Source: Microbulbifer sp. YPW1
GTDB lineage: Bacteria; Pseudomonadota; Gammaproteobacteria; Pseudomonadales; Cellvibrionaceae
Length of the DNA stretch: 64,000 nt
Reading direction: 5' to 3'
Assembly: GCF_013367775.1 (NCBI RefSeq)
Contig: NZ_CP055157.1
Span: forward strand, 1,653,001 to 1,717,000
Part shown: piece by piece, positions 1-9,128 of the stretch
Layout: each line of letters opens with the position of its first letter
Position numbering within the stretch: position 1 is the first letter of the stretch
Made by a program: the position numbers and the translations under genes
Notes under the pieces: generated by a model
What the model saw: the letters and a program-made list of their open reading frames with translations, nothing else
Databases searched by the model: none
What the model was told of the DNA's origin: nothing

Positions 1-58
1 CGCGCGACTCGAGAGCGGCGAAGCGCGCTATCGCATCGTGCTGGAGGCGGGCAAGTAA
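1..58 (+). CDS. C-terminal fragment of a probable zinc-type alcohol dehydrogenase / MDR oxidoreductase
   Basis: Only the last 18 codons are inside the window, read in the frame beginning at base 2 and ending with TAA at 56-58. The visible tail includes YRIVLEAGK. Zinc-dependent medium-chain dehydrogenases often end with a similar 'xYRxVL(D/E)' strand, which is the whole basis for the suggestion. With so little sequence a different enzyme is quite possible. A terminator-like hairpin follows, but its uridine tract faces the opposite strand. Confidence 0.35.
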   Translation, partial: ARLESGEARYRIVLEAGK

Positions 59-88
59 GCAGACAGGTAAGCGGGAAACACCGCGCAC

Positions 89-112
89 AAAAAAGGCCGG
101 CGAATGCCGGCC
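89..112 (-). terminator. Intrinsic terminator of the S8 protease gene
   Basis: A perfect 7-bp stem, GGCCGGC (95-101) with GCCGGCC (106-112) and a four-base loop, is followed on the minus strand by six uridines (A-run at 89-94). It lies about 40 bases past the protease stop codon and faces the right way for it. Confidence 0.8.
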
Positions 113-154
113 AAGCAAGGTTGGGGTCTTGCGATTTGAGAGAGCGTCGATCGG

Positions 155-2242
155 TTAGGGTGCGGCTTCAGCCTGCAGGGTCACGCCCGAGTAACTGTTG
201 TATCCGCGGATACTGATGTACCAGGTGCCCGCCTGCGGGTTGCTGATACTGCAGCTCTCGTCGTTGCCCCAGCGATACGGGCGGCAGTCATAGCTGCTGG
301 TAGTGGGCTGTGAGCCGTAGCGCACATACAGATCGCCATCACCGCTGCCGCCGGACATCAGTACTTCCAGGGAAGACATACCGCTGTTCACGTCGAGGGT
401 AAAGTGCTGCCAGCTGCCGCTGCTGCCGGTCACGTTGGTTTCCGTCCAGCCAGTGGCACCGCCTCCGCTGCTGCCTTCATCAAAGCTGCCGACCAGGCTG
501 ACGCTGGAGAAGCTGCTGTAGGCGCGCACCATCACGTGATAGGTGCCGGCCTGAACATTGCTGATGGAGCAGGTTTCATTGTTGCCGTTCAGGTAGGGAC
601 GGCAATCGTAGGTGGAGGTGGTGGGCTGGCTGCCGTAGCGTACGTAGAGGTCTGCATCACCGCTGCCACCGGAAATCTGGAAGCTCAGGTTGGATGCGCC
701 CGCGGGGACTTCCAGGGTGTAGCGCAATTCACCGCCGGTACTGGCGGAAAGTCCGGTTTCGGTAACCCCGTTGGTCAACACGCCGTCACCGGGCTCCGGG
801 TCTGGATCAGGGTTGCCGCCGCCATTGGCCGCATTCACCGCCGCTGTCGCATCCACAATGCCGGTACCGCACTGGCTACAGGAGCCGGGGAAGCTGCGGG
901 CAGTGTTTTTCAGGACAGTTTCCACTTCGGTCGGGGTAATGCCGCTGTCTACCGCGTACAGCAGTGCTGCCGCACCGGCTACGTGAGGTGCCGCCATACT
1001 GGTGCCCTGGTAGAAGGCGTAGTTGTCACTACCCGGTCCCTGGGTGCCGCTGTTGAGAGTCGACAGTACACCGTTGGAATTGGTCGAGGTCTCGCCGCCC
1101 GGGGCTGCCACATCCACCACGCTGCCGTAGTTGGAGTAGTAGGCGCGGCTGCCGGCGCGGTTGGTAGAGGCCACGGTCACAACGCCGGAACAGCTTGCCG
1201 GACTGTAGTTCGCCGCATTGGCGTTGGAGTTACCCGCAGCAACCACCACGGTAGTCCCCAGGCTGCGCGCGGTATTGATCGCGTTCTGGGTGGTGTTATC
1301 ACAGCTGCCGCCGCCACCGAGGCTGAGGTTCAGCACCTGTGCCGGGTTGGGGTTGGACGGTACGCCGCTCACGTTGCCGCCGGCGCCCCAGATGATGCCA
1401 TCGGCAATATCCGAGGTGTAACCGCCACAGCGACCGAGTACACGGATCGGCACGACCTTCGCCTTGTAGGCAACACCGGCCACGCCGCTACCATTGTTGG
1501 TAACCGCAGCGATGGTGCCGGCCACATGGGTGCCGTGCCAGCTGCTGTTGCGCGCCGGCTGGCCTGCGCCACAGGCACCGGCCGGCGACCAGTCGCCAGG
1601 ATCGCTGGCATCGGAGTCGCGACCATTGCCGTCCTGGGCCACGGTGGTGTCCGAGATCATGTCGTAGCCGGGCAGAATATTCGCGTTCAGGTCCGCGTGT
1701 GGGCGGTAACCGGTATCGATCACACCTACCACCACGCCTTCACCCTGGGTGATGTCCCATGCCGAGGGCAGGTTCAGTCCGCCGGTGGATTCAAAGTAAT
1801 GCCACTGCTGGTTGTAATTAGTATCGTTGGGGGTGGCCATGGGCTGCATCAGGCGATCTGGCTCGACGTAGTCCACCTGGGGGTCTTGTTGCAGGCGTGC
1901 AACGATCGCATCGAGTTCTGCTTTGCTCGCGCGCTTTTCCAGCTTCATCAGCTGCGCACCGGTAGCAAGACGGCGCATATGCTTGAAGCGATGACCTGCG
2001 GTTTGTGCCAGGCGATCGATCGCCGTTTGCGACATGGCGGAGGCATTGGCGCCGGCCATAGTGCTTTTGTATTTGACGATGATCCGATCGGTCACCACTT
2101 CATCCGGCGCTACCGCCATAGAGGACAGCTCGGGCTCCACCGCTTGTGCCGTAAAGCTGATACCGATAGTGGCGCTGGCGATCAGCGTCGCCGCGCCGAG
2201 CACGGTACTCGGACCTCGTTTGAATAATGCTGATAATTTCAT
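155..2242 (-). CDS. Secreted S8 family serine peptidase (subtilisin-like) with two PPC domains
   Basis: This is a 695-residue exported subtilase. A signal peptide (about residues 1-35) is followed by an I9-type propeptide, then the catalytic domain with Asp176 in VIDTG, His236 in HGTHVAG, oxyanion Asn338 in AAGN and nucleophile Ser415 in GTSMAAPH. An acidic Pro-Asp linker near 477-486 leads to two tandem bacterial pre-peptidase C-terminal (PPC) domains (about 500-590 and 605-690). Both carry the same GDxDLYVRYGSQPT core. PPC domains are usually trimmed after secretion. The start at 2242 is chosen because AAGGAG lies 12 bases upstream and a signal peptide begins there; an in-frame upstream ATG would add 68 non-signal residues. 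It is probably an extracellular degradative protease. It is monocistronic and followed by a terminator. Confidence 0.95.
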   Translation of the reverse strand: MKLSALFKRGPSTVLGAATLIASATIGISFTAQAVEPELSSMAVAPDEVVTDRIIVKYKSTMAGANASAMSQTAIDRLAQTAGHRFKHMRRLATGAQLMKLEKRASKAELDAIVARLQQDPQVDYVEPDRLMQPMATPNDTNYNQQWHYFESTGGLNLPSAWDITQGEGVVVGVIDTGYRPHADLNANILPGYDMISDTTVAQDGNGRDSDASDPGDWSPAGACGAGQPARNSSWHGTHVAGTIAAVTNNGSGVAGVAYKAKVVPIRVLGRCGGYTSDIADGIIWGAGGNVSGVPSNPNPAQVLNLSLGGGGSCDNTTQNAINTARSLGTTVVVAAGNSNANAANYSPASCSGVVTVASTNRAGSRAYYSNYGSVVDVAAPGGETSTNSNGVLSTLNSGTQGPGSDNYAFYQGTSMAAPHVAGAAALLYAVDSGITPTEVETVLKNTARSFPGSCSQCGTGIVDATAAVNAANGGGNPDPDPEPGDGVLTNGVTETGLSASTGGELRYTLEVPAGASNLSFQISGGSGDADLYVRYGSQPTTSTYDCRPYLNGNNETCSISNVQAGTYHVMVRAYSSFSSVSLVGSFDEGSSGGGATGWTETNVTGSSGSWQHFTLDVNSGMSSLEVLMSGGSGDGDLYVRYGSQPTTSSYDCRPYRWGNDESCSISNPQAGTWYISIRGYNSYSGVTLQAEAAP

Positions 2243-2569
2243 TGTTGCGAATTTCTCCTTGATTATTTTTGTCGGCAGAATTGGGTGCTTCCGCCGCGAT
2301 CCCGCTGCGTTACCCCAGTGCAGCGCTTCCTCCGGAAACGACCCCACAATTTTGTTGTGGGGATTTCTCCTAAGGCCTTTGTTTAACGAGGAGATGAATT
2401 GCCCCCCCAAGTAAAAACAGGGACAACTCTTTGTAATACGCGCCAAAATTAGGATCTAACTGGTACGCTTGTCACCCATTACAAAAGCCGCGTGAAGTTG
2501 ATCTCAATAATCGGATGATTTGTACGAAGGCCATTTTCCGTGAAAAAAATCGTGGGATATGTTGTCGGC

Positions 2570-2598
2570 TTGTTGCACCTGGTTGGTGCGGTGATAAT
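2570..2598 (+). promoter_or_regulatory. Putative sigma-70 promoter for the DUF805 gene
   Basis: TTGTTG (2570-2575) and GATAAT (2593-2598) are separated by 17 bases and lie 105 bases before the DUF805 start. The -10 is good and the -35 weak. The rest of the 460-base gap between the divergent protease and DUF805 genes shows a C7 tract at 2402-2408 in the protease leader and nothing else I recognise. Confidence 0.4.
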
Positions 2599-2702
2599 TG
2601 ATAGCGGGGAGAGCTCACACTGCGGTGTGATTTTCAAAAGATAAAAGTCACCAATAAAAATTACTGGATCGCTGAACGCGAGCCGCCATACAAGGATTTT
2701 CC

Positions 2703-3254
2703 ATGACCACTTCCATTGCTGCGGATCCCTACGCCTCTCCGCAAACTTCAGACCTGGACAGCGCGACAGCGGAAACCTTCAGTCAGCCACAGCTGTTTTC
2801 CTTCAATGGCCGTATCGGTAGGATGCGTTATTTTTCCTATCTGGTGCTGTCTTCCATTTTCTTGATGTTTGTTGCGGGTATCGCGGCGGCGATGTTGCTT
2901 CCGGTAGATCTGTCAGCAAGTCTGTACGTATACGGTGCATTTTTTATCTCTATCACCGTTTACGGATTTTCACTCAATGTGCGCCGTTTGCACGACCTGG
3001 ATAAATCCGGTTGGTGGTCTTTGCTGGTGGCGCTGCCGATATTGAACCTGCTGTTGATGGTTTATCTGGTTTTTTTTCCGGGTAGCAAAGGGCGCAATGG
3101 GTTTGGTGATAAACCTGTGGGTAATGGCGCTGGAGTATTTATCGCATTTGCCCTGAGCCTGTTATTGGGCTTTGCCTATGTGGGTACGCTAATGGCGGTA
3201 GCACTGCCGGCTTACCAGGAGTACGTGGAGCGCGCACAGCAGACCGCACAGTAA
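2703..3254 (+). CDS. DUF805 family inner-membrane protein with pilin-like C-terminal helix
   Basis: The 183-residue protein has a hydrophilic N-terminus of about 30 residues and then the DUF805 signature FSFNGRIGRMRYF. Membrane helices follow at about residues 45-68, 75-95, 110-125 and 145-170. The conserved 'RRLHDLDKSGWW' stretch lies between the second and third helices. The last helix ends TLMAVALPAYQEYVERAQ, which resembles the start of a type IV pilin after prepilin cleavage. Such a tail is seen in a subset of DUF805 proteins, and no function is established. It stands alone between a putative promoter and a bidirectional terminator. Confidence 0.85.
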   Translation: MTTSIAADPYASPQTSDLDSATAETFSQPQLFSFNGRIGRMRYFSYLVLSSIFLMFVAGIAAAMLLPVDLSASLYVYGAFFISITVYGFSLNVRRLHDLDKSGWWSLLVALPILNLLLMVYLVFFPGSKGRNGFGDKPVGNGAGVFIAFALSLLLGFAYVGTLMAVALPAYQEYVERAQQTAQ

Positions 3255-3266
3255 AATTTGTATTCT

Positions 3267-3315
3267 AGGACAACTAAAAAAGCCGCCCTAATCGGGCGGC
3301 TTTTTTAGTTGTCCT
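3267..3315. terminator. Bidirectional terminator, perfect 22-bp inverted repeat
   Basis: Arms at 3267-3288 and 3294-3315 are perfectly complementary around a five-base loop. The GC core is GCCGCCC/GGGCGGC and each arm contains an A6/T6 run, so it can terminate the DUF805 gene from the left and the glycosyltransferase gene from the right. The right arm contains the glycosyltransferase stop codon (3305-3307). Confidence 0.92.
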
Positions 3316-4540
3316 GGATTTTATTTTTGGCCTCGATCCAGCGGCTCATAAATTCCTCCGCACGGTGCTCGGTACGCCGGAGGATGCGCCCCCAGATATT
3401 CCGGTTGCGGTGCGTCTCCAGATTTTCGGCGATGTCCTGCAGCCGCTGTATAAAGTTTGCTGCATGGTCCTGATAGAAAAATCCTGCGGCAAGTGCACGA
3501 ATACCCGCATCGCGCACGTTTAGCCAGTCTGATTTATTTTGGTAAAGGCGCGCGATAGATTCAGCAAGCTGATCGGGATCATCGCTGAGCGTATAGCCCC
3601 ATGCATTTTCCGGAGCCATGGACTCGGCGCCGACGGGCGTGGTGACCGTGGGTGTTCCGCTGAGCCAGCCCTCCAGTATCTTGCCTTTTTGTCCGGCGCC
3701 GAAGCGCAGAGGTGCTAAGTTCAGTCGATAACGGGCGAGTGTCGCGAGAGCATTTTCGGTGCGTCCGTGAATCCGCAATCCGGTTTTCGGGTCACTGAGA
3801 CGATGCATGGCGTGATCCGAGTAGGCTCCGTACACGTGGCACTCCACACCGGGTAGTAGGGTGTGTAAGCGCGGCCACACGGTTTGTGCAAACCAGGTGG
3901 TGGCATCGCGGTTGGGCGCGTGCTTGAAGCCGCCGATCATGACGAGGTGTTCGCGTTCGTCAAAATCGGGCAGCTTGTTAACATCAGGCAATTCATGCAC
4001 CAGAAATGGCAAATAGTGCAATTGCCAGTCCGGCAGGCAGAAATGCTGTTTGAGGAGTTCTACCTCGACCTGGGAAATCATCACCGTGAGATCGCAGCGC
4101 GCCATGGCCGCAATTTCGCGTTCGGCACTCGCGTTAAACAGGTTAACCGGCTCACCAGTTTTCAGTGCCTGGTGACGCGCCTCGCGCAGGCTGTGGAAGT
4201 CGCTGGTGTCGAGCAGCGTAACGGCGTCCGGACACTGCTCGCGCACCCGCCAGCCGAACTGCTCTTCCATCATAAAGCGATCGTAGATCACCAGTGTGGG
4301 GTTCAGTGCGCGCACCCATTGATCAAAGCTGGCGTCGTTGACTGCAATGGGATGCTCGCCATAACCGGTCTTCGCCTGGAACGGAGTGGGCTGCGCCGGA
4401 CTCGCAATCTCCACCTGATAACCGGCTTCGCCCAGCAGATCGAGAATATCCAGTGTGCGACGACCGGCAGCGGTGGAGGTGGGTTCTGGCCACTGCTTGG
4501 CGATTAAAAGTGCGCGCCTGGTGGGCGCGGTGCTGGCCAT
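3305..4540 (-). CDS. Glycosyltransferase (GT-B, family 4/1-like)
   Basis: The 411-residue protein has a GT-B layout. An N-terminal Rossmann half begins with RALLIAKQWP and contains LDTSDFHSLREARH. The C-terminal half carries the strand HLVMIGGFKHAPNRDA followed by the acceptor/donor region RFGAGQKGKILEGWLSGTPT and then VTTPVGAESM. That last region is typical of GT4-type nucleotide-sugar transferases (the E-x7-E-like site). Donor and acceptor cannot be told from sequence. It starts seven bases after the yicC stop on the same strand, so the two are probably co-transcribed with translational coupling. No strong Shine-Dalgarno sequence is present. Confidence 0.85.
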   Translation of the reverse strand: MASTAPTRRALLIAKQWPEPTSTAAGRRTLDILDLLGEAGYQVEIASPAQPTPFQAKTGYGEHPIAVNDASFDQWVRALNPTLVIYDRFMMEEQFGWRVREQCPDAVTLLDTSDFHSLREARHQALKTGEPVNLFNASAEREIAAMARCDLTVMISQVEVELLKQHFCLPDWQLHYLPFLVHELPDVNKLPDFDEREHLVMIGGFKHAPNRDATTWFAQTVWPRLHTLLPGVECHVYGAYSDHAMHRLSDPKTGLRIHGRTENALATLARYRLNLAPLRFGAGQKGKILEGWLSGTPTVTTPVGAESMAPENAWGYTLSDDPDQLAESIARLYQNKSDWLNVRDAGIRALAAGFFYQDHAANFIQRLQDIAENLETHRNRNIWGRILRRTEHRAEEFMSRWIEAKNKIQDN

Positions 4541-4547
4541 CCGCGAA

Positions 4548-5423
4548 TTACTCGATGTTCTGCACCTGCTCCCGCATCTGCTCGATCAGTACTTTCAATT
4601 CCACCGCGGCCTGGGTGGTGTCGGTGACCACGGCTTTTGACGACAGGGTATTCGCCTCGCGGTTAAATTCCTGCATCAGGAAATCCAGACGCCGGCCGAT
4701 GGGACCGCCGTTTTTCAGCACGCGACGGGTCTCGGTGATGTGGGCGTCGAGGCGGTCGAGTTCTTCGTCTACGTCCGCTTTCTGGGCCAGCAGGGCAATT
4801 TCCTGCTCGATACGGTCCTTGTCGATCTCTTCGAGTAATTCTTCCAGCCGGCTTTTCAGTTTGTCGCGCTGGTTCTGCAGGATCTGCGGCAGTAACGCGC
4901 GCACGGTAGTGACCTGCTCATTGATGCCGATCAGTCGCGCCTCGATAAATCCGGCCAGTTCCGCACCCTCGCGCTCGCGGTTGTCCACGACCTGTTCCAG
5001 CGCCTGCTTGAAGCCATCGAGGATGGCTTTGGCCTGCTCGTCCGCGTCGGTTTCTGGTTCGGCAATCACGCCCGGCCACTTGAGGATTTCCAGGGGATTC
5101 AGAGACAGGCTGTCGCTCGCCGGTGCCACCAGCCCGGCGGCCTTGACCAGCTGCTCGGCGAGCGCCTGATTTACTTCTATACCCGCGACTTCCCCGCTGT
5201 TCGCCTTGAGGTTGAGGGTCATCTCTACCTTGCCGCGATTGAGGGTCTTGCGCAGGATTTCACGCAACTTGGACTCCAGTGCGCGGGCAGCCTCCGGCAA
5301 ACGGAAGTGAGGTTCGAGATAGCGGTGGTTGACGGAGCGCATCTCCCATACGGCGGTGCCGGTGGAGTAGTTGACTTCCGCACGACCGAAAGCGGTCATG
5401 CTGCGCACTTTGTTTTTGGCCAT
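4548..5423 (-). CDS. yicC: YicC/YloC family endoribonuclease
   Basis: The 291-residue protein begins with the family hallmark (K)VRSMTAFGRAE and ends with the DUF1732 helical region containing GRRLDFLMQEFNREANTLSS. The E. coli homologue is an RNase implicated in sRNA turnover. The start at 5423 matches the family N-terminus; 19 further codons upstream would be atypical. It is divergent from rph across 140 bases, an arrangement common in gammaproteobacteria, and it heads a likely two-gene unit with the glycosyltransferase. Confidence 0.95.
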   Translation of the reverse strand: MAKNKVRSMTAFGRAEVNYSTGTAVWEMRSVNHRYLEPHFRLPEAARALESKLREILRKTLNRGKVEMTLNLKANSGEVAGIEVNQALAEQLVKAAGLVAPASDSLSLNPLEILKWPGVIAEPETDADEQAKAILDGFKQALEQVVDNREREGAELAGFIEARLIGINEQVTTVRALLPQILQNQRDKLKSRLEELLEEIDKDRIEQEIALLAQKADVDEELDRLDAHITETRRVLKNGGPIGRRLDFLMQEFNREANTLSSKAVVTDTTQAAVELKVLIEQMREQVQNIE

Positions 5424-5563
5424 ACTGCCGGGCTCCAGAAAAGAATGCTGCTTGGAAAAAAGAGCGGCAAAGCATAGCACAGGGTGATTGTGTGCTTAGA
5501 TGGCTATAATGCCGAACCTTGAACGCTTTCAAGCTTAAATCGATTTCAAACCAGAGGTGCAAT

Positions 5564-6283
5564 ATGCAGCGACCAAGCGGCCGCAAGCCAGAGCAACTGC
5601 GCGATGTGCGCATTACCCGTCAATACACTCGTCACGCGGAGGGATCCGTACTGGTTGAGTTTGGTGACACCAAAGTGCTCTGCAACGCGTCAGTAGCGGC
5701 GGAAGTGCCGCGTTTCCTGCGCGGACAGGGCGGCGGCTGGATCACCGCGGAGTACGGCATGCTGCCCCGCTCCACTGGCTCGCGCATGGGGCGCGAGGCC
5801 GCGCGCGGCAAACAGGGCGGTCGCACCGTGGAAATCCAGCGCCTCATCGGTCGTTCCCTGCGCGCAGCGGTGGATCTGAAACTGCTGGGCGAACACCAGA
5901 TCACCCTCGATTGCGATGTGATCCAGGCGGATGGCGGCACCCGTACGGCCTCTATTACCGGCGCCTGTGTGGCCCTGGTGGACGCGATTCGTTATATGCA
6001 GCGGGAAAAAATGATCGCCACCGATCCGCTGAAAAATATGGTGGCGGCGATTTCCGTGGGTATCTATGACGGCGAAGCGGTGCTGGATCTGGATTATCCG
6101 GAAGATTCCAATGCCGATACCGATATGAATCTGGTGATGGCTGAAGATGGTGGCATGATCGAGGTGCAGGGCACCGCGGAAGGCGCACCATTTACCGAAC
6201 AGCAATTTGCCGAGATGCTGGCGCTGGGCAAGGCGGGCATCAAGGAGTTGATCGGGATGCAGAAGAAGGCATTGGCGGAATAA
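5564..6283 (+). CDS. rph: Ribonuclease PH
   Basis: This is a phosphorolytic 3'-to-5' exonuclease that trims tRNA 3' ends. The 239 residues match the usual length and show the RNase PH core [15 protein letters not shown], the phosphate-binding GSRMGREA(A)RGKQGGRT region and [16 protein letters not shown]. The start is fixed by AGAGG eight bases upstream and by the family N-terminus. It is divergent from yicC. Confidence 0.97.
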   Translation: MQRPSGRKPEQLRDVRITRQYTRHAEGSVLVEFGDTKVLCNASVAAEVPRFLRGQGGGWITAEYGMLPRSTGSRMGREAARGKQGGRTVEIQRLIGRSLRAAVDLKLLGEHQITLDCDVIQADGGTRTASITGACVALVDAIRYMQREKMIATDPLKNMVAAISVGIYDGEAVLDLDYPEDSNADTDMNLVMAEDGGMIEVQGTAEGAPFTEQQFAEMLALGKAGIKELIGMQKKALAE

Positions 6284-6444
6284 CCTGCCGATACCGGGTG
6301 GACGGGGAGTGCCCGTTCGCCCACTTTTTATCCGCGGTAACAAACTGACGCCAATAAATCCTTCCTTGTCGCCCTTTTGATGATCCCTTCTTTCCGCATC
6401 TATTAGGCTTTCTTTCCGCCCCGTGGAATACCGACGAGAAAGCC

Positions 6445-8142
6445 ATGTATCAGACACTGATTATTGCGGCACTCGCTGTAGCGCTGCTCACCTTTAATTC
6501 TCCGCTGCACGCACAGGGTGACGATAAACAAGCCCGCCCCCAGCACAAACACTACCGCGCACCGGAACAGGATAAGCCCTCCCCGACTGGCGCTCTGGCG
6601 CCGCGCCTGCAGAACCTCGGCGATCACAAGTTTCCGGTCAGCTGTCAGTCGGAGCGCGCGCAGAAGTTCATCACCCAGGGCGTGAACCTCGCCTACGCCT
6701 TCAACCATGCCGAGGCGGGGCGCTCATTCCGTGAGGCCGCGCGCCTTGCCCCGAACTGTGCCATGGCCTATTGGGGGCAGGCGCTGGTGCTGGGCCCGAA
6801 TATCAACGCACCCATGGACCAGGAGAAGGAGCCCGAGGCCCTGGAGCTGGTAAAGAAAGCCATGTCGCTGCGAAATACCGCCAATGATCGCGAGCGCGCT
6901 CTGATAGAAGCGCTGTCCACACGCTATTCCGGTGATCCTGCCGACAGGCGCCAGCGTGACAGCGACTATGCCGCGGCGATGAAAAAAGTCGCGCAGCGCT
7001 TTCCGGATAATCTGGATATTGTGACCCTGTATGCCGAGTCGATGATGGACCTGCGGCCATGGAATTACTGGATGCGCGACGGTACGCCCTACGAGGGCAC
7101 CGAGGAGATAGTTTCTCTGCTGGAAGGCGTGATGGAAAAAAATCCCAGGCATCCCGGCGCCCTGCACCTGTACATTCACCTGATCGAGCCCACCAACAAT
7201 CCAGCCCGCGCCGAAAAAGCCGCGGATACCTTGAAGGGACTGATGCCGGGGGCGGGACATATCGTGCATATGCCAGCGCACATTTATCAGCGGGTGGGAC
7301 GTTACGCGGATTCCGCCAGCACCAATGTGCGGGCAATTGCCGCCGATGAGGATTACATCACCCAGTGCCGGGCGCAGGGTATCTATCCCATGGCCTATTA
7401 CCCGCACAATATCCATTTCCTGTGGTTTGCCGAAAGTGCTCGCGGCCGCGGCGCCGCCGCCATCGAAGCCGCCAACAAAACGGCGGCGCAGATCTCCGAT
7501 GAGACGCTGGCGGCAATGCCGATTCTGGTGACCTTCCGGGTAACGCCCTACTGGGCGCTGGCGCGGTTCGGCAAATGGGGTGAGGTGCTGGCGTTACCGG
7601 AGCCAGCGGAAGACCTCTTCCTCAAGGGTGCCCGGCACTATGTCCGTGGCCTGGCATTTATTGGCAAGGGCCAACTGGATCAGGCCCAGAAAGAACTGGC
7701 GGCGGTGCAAAAGATTGCCGCAAGCCCGGCGCTGGATTACACGCTGTTTTCCCCCAACACCGCGGCGTCCATTCTCGCCATTGCCCCGGAAGTGTTGAGC
7801 GGCGAACTGGCGGCAGCCAAAGGCGACTACGACACGGCGATCATGCACCTGGACCGGGCGGTGCGTATGGAAGACGGGCTGGTGTATACCGAGCCCACCG
7901 AATGGCACTACCCGCCGCGCCTGGCGCTGGGTGCAGTACTGCTGAAGGCCGGTAAGCCCGCGCAGGCAGAAACCGTGTACTGGCAGAACCTCAGCCGTTA
8001 CCCGGAAAATGGCTGGGCACTGTTCGGACTGACCGAGGCCCTGAAGCAGCAGCACAAGGCGGATGAAGCGGAATTGATCGAGGCGCGGTTCAGGAAAGCC
8101 TGGCGGGATGCGGATGTGAAGCTGACGGCGTCGCGACTGTAG
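6445..8142 (+). CDS. Exported tetratricopeptide-repeat protein
   Basis: The 565-residue protein has a clear signal peptide (residues 1-23, ending LHAQG) followed by a helical-repeat protein. TPR-like helices are recognisable as FNHAEAGRSFREAARLAPN, ALHLYIHLIEPTNNPARAEKAA, IVHMPAHIYQRVGRYADS and, near the C-terminus, LALGAVLLKAGKPAQAETVYW. The conserved histidine-rich segments (HMPAHIYQRVG, YPHNIHFLWF) mark an uncharacterised family common in marine gammaproteobacteria and Bacteroidetes. No catalytic site is evident, so a periplasmic scaffold role is a guess. It is monocistronic, with a terminator downstream. Confidence 0.85.
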   Translation: MYQTLIIAALAVALLTFNSPLHAQGDDKQARPQHKHYRAPEQDKPSPTGALAPRLQNLGDHKFPVSCQSERAQKFITQGVNLAYAFNHAEAGRSFREAARLAPNCAMAYWGQALVLGPNINAPMDQEKEPEALELVKKAMSLRNTANDRERALIEALSTRYSGDPADRRQRDSDYAAAMKKVAQRFPDNLDIVTLYAESMMDLRPWNYWMRDGTPYEGTEEIVSLLEGVMEKNPRHPGALHLYIHLIEPTNNPARAEKAADTLKGLMPGAGHIVHMPAHIYQRVGRYADSASTNVRAIAADEDYITQCRAQGIYPMAYYPHNIHFLWFAESARGRGAAAIEAANKTAAQISDETLAAMPILVTFRVTPYWALARFGKWGEVLALPEPAEDLFLKGARHYVRGLAFIGKGQLDQAQKELAAVQKIAASPALDYTLFSPNTAASILAIAPEVLSGELAAAKGDYDTAIMHLDRAVRMEDGLVYTEPTEWHYPPRLALGAVLLKAGKPAQAETVYWQNLSRYPENGWALFGLTEALKQQHKADEAELIEARFRKAWRDADVKLTASRL

Positions 8143-8167
8143 CGAGAGTCGACTGTCCCGGATACGC

Positions 8168-8202
8168 AAAGGGCGCACCTGGTGGTGCGCCCTTTACTTT
8201 TT
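8168..8202. terminator. Intrinsic terminator between the TPR gene and crc
   Basis: A 12-bp stem, AAAGGGCGCACC (8168-8179) with GGTGCGCCCTTT (8184-8195), is followed by ACTTTTT. A further inverted pair, GATACGCAA (8161-8169) and TTGCGTATC (8211-8219), encloses it, so it may work for both convergent genes. Confidence 0.8.
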
Positions 8203-8237
8203 GTCCGGTGTTGCGTATCGGTCGTCCGACCGCGGCA

Positions 8238-9005
8238 TCAGACTTCCAGGTCGTAATCCATGATCACTGGCAGGTGGCTCGAGAAGGACACGTTCTTGTT
8301 GATGGCCCCGTACTCGATCTTGTTCTTGAGGGTCTGGGAAACGATCTGCATATCGGTGCGCCAGCCATCGCCCTTGCCGATTTCGCCGCTCGGCCACCAG
8401 GTGAACTCGTCTGCGTCCTTCACTACCCGGCGGAAAGCATCCACATAGCCAATTTCGTTGAACAACTGATCGAGCCAGCGCTGTTCATGGCGCATGAACC
8501 CCGGGGTGTCCTGATGGTCCTGCCAGTTCTCCACATCCGCGCGGCGGTGGGCCATGCCCCAGTTGCCGCAGAAGATGAAGTCGCGGCGTTTGCGGCTGAT
8601 CTTGGCCAGGTGGGCCTGCATGTCGTCGAAGAACTGCACCTTGGTTTCCAGCGACGCTTCGTCGGTAGCCACCGGCGCCAGCAGGGAGCCGACGCTGAGG
8701 CGCTCAAAGTCCGCCTGCAGGTAGCGGCCGTACATATCCACACCATTGGCAAAGCCCATGCCGAAGATCAGGGCCTTGGGCTGGGCGCGGGTATAGATGG
8801 CGACGCCGTTCTCGTGGGGGGTGCCTGAATCGAAGAAGTAGCTGTAGTAGCCGTCCGGATGGAAGATGGGGTGATCCAGCTCCGGTTCCAGTGAGCGCAG
8901 GTCCTGGAGGCAGATGATGTCTGCATCCTGATCTGACAACCAATCGTACAGTCCGCGCTGTGCAGCCTGGTGCACACCATCAACGGACAAACTCACTATT
9001 CGCAT
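8238..9005 (-). CDS. crc: Crc-type catabolite repression protein (ExoIII fold, catalytic site degenerate)
   Basis: The 255-residue endonuclease/exonuclease/phosphatase-fold protein follows Pseudomonas Crc along its length. Shared landmarks are ADIICLQDLRS, GVAIYTRAQPKA, GRYLQADF, FTWWPSGE and a terminal HLPVIMDYD. Compared with exonuclease III, the nuclease residues are missing: E34 is D35, D151 is N148, N153 is G150 and the D of the D-H pair is S243, with H244 kept. This fits a non-nuclease. In Pseudomonas, Crc acts with Hfq to repress translation of catabolic mRNAs. The gene is divergent from pyrE, exactly as in Pseudomonas. Whether it works with Hfq here is inference. Confidence 0.88.
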   Translation of the reverse strand: MRIVSLSVDGVHQAAQRGLYDWLSDQDADIICLQDLRSLEPELDHPIFHPDGYYSYFFDSGTPHENGVAIYTRAQPKALIFGMGFANGVDMYGRYLQADFERLSVGSLLAPVATDEASLETKVQFFDDMQAHLAKISRKRRDFIFCGNWGMAHRRADVENWQDHQDTPGFMRHEQRWLDQLFNEIGYVDAFRRVVKDADEFTWWPSGEIGKGDGWRTDMQIVSQTLKNKIEYGAINKNVSFSSHLPVIMDYDLEV

Positions 9006-9128
9006 TATTAGCCCCTTACCAGCGGACTGTGTAAAATTGCAGTCGTTATTCGTCTGAACATTTTTCGATTGCCGCTCCCCTTTCCGTGGGGACCTTCCTT
9101 CACCTTAGCCAATAGTTATCAAATTGCC

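Noticed and set aside
404-2227. 607-codon open frame antisense to the S8 protease
   Set aside because: It is a by-product of GC-rich codon use on the other strand, has no family motif or ribosome-binding site and overlaps a clear protease gene.
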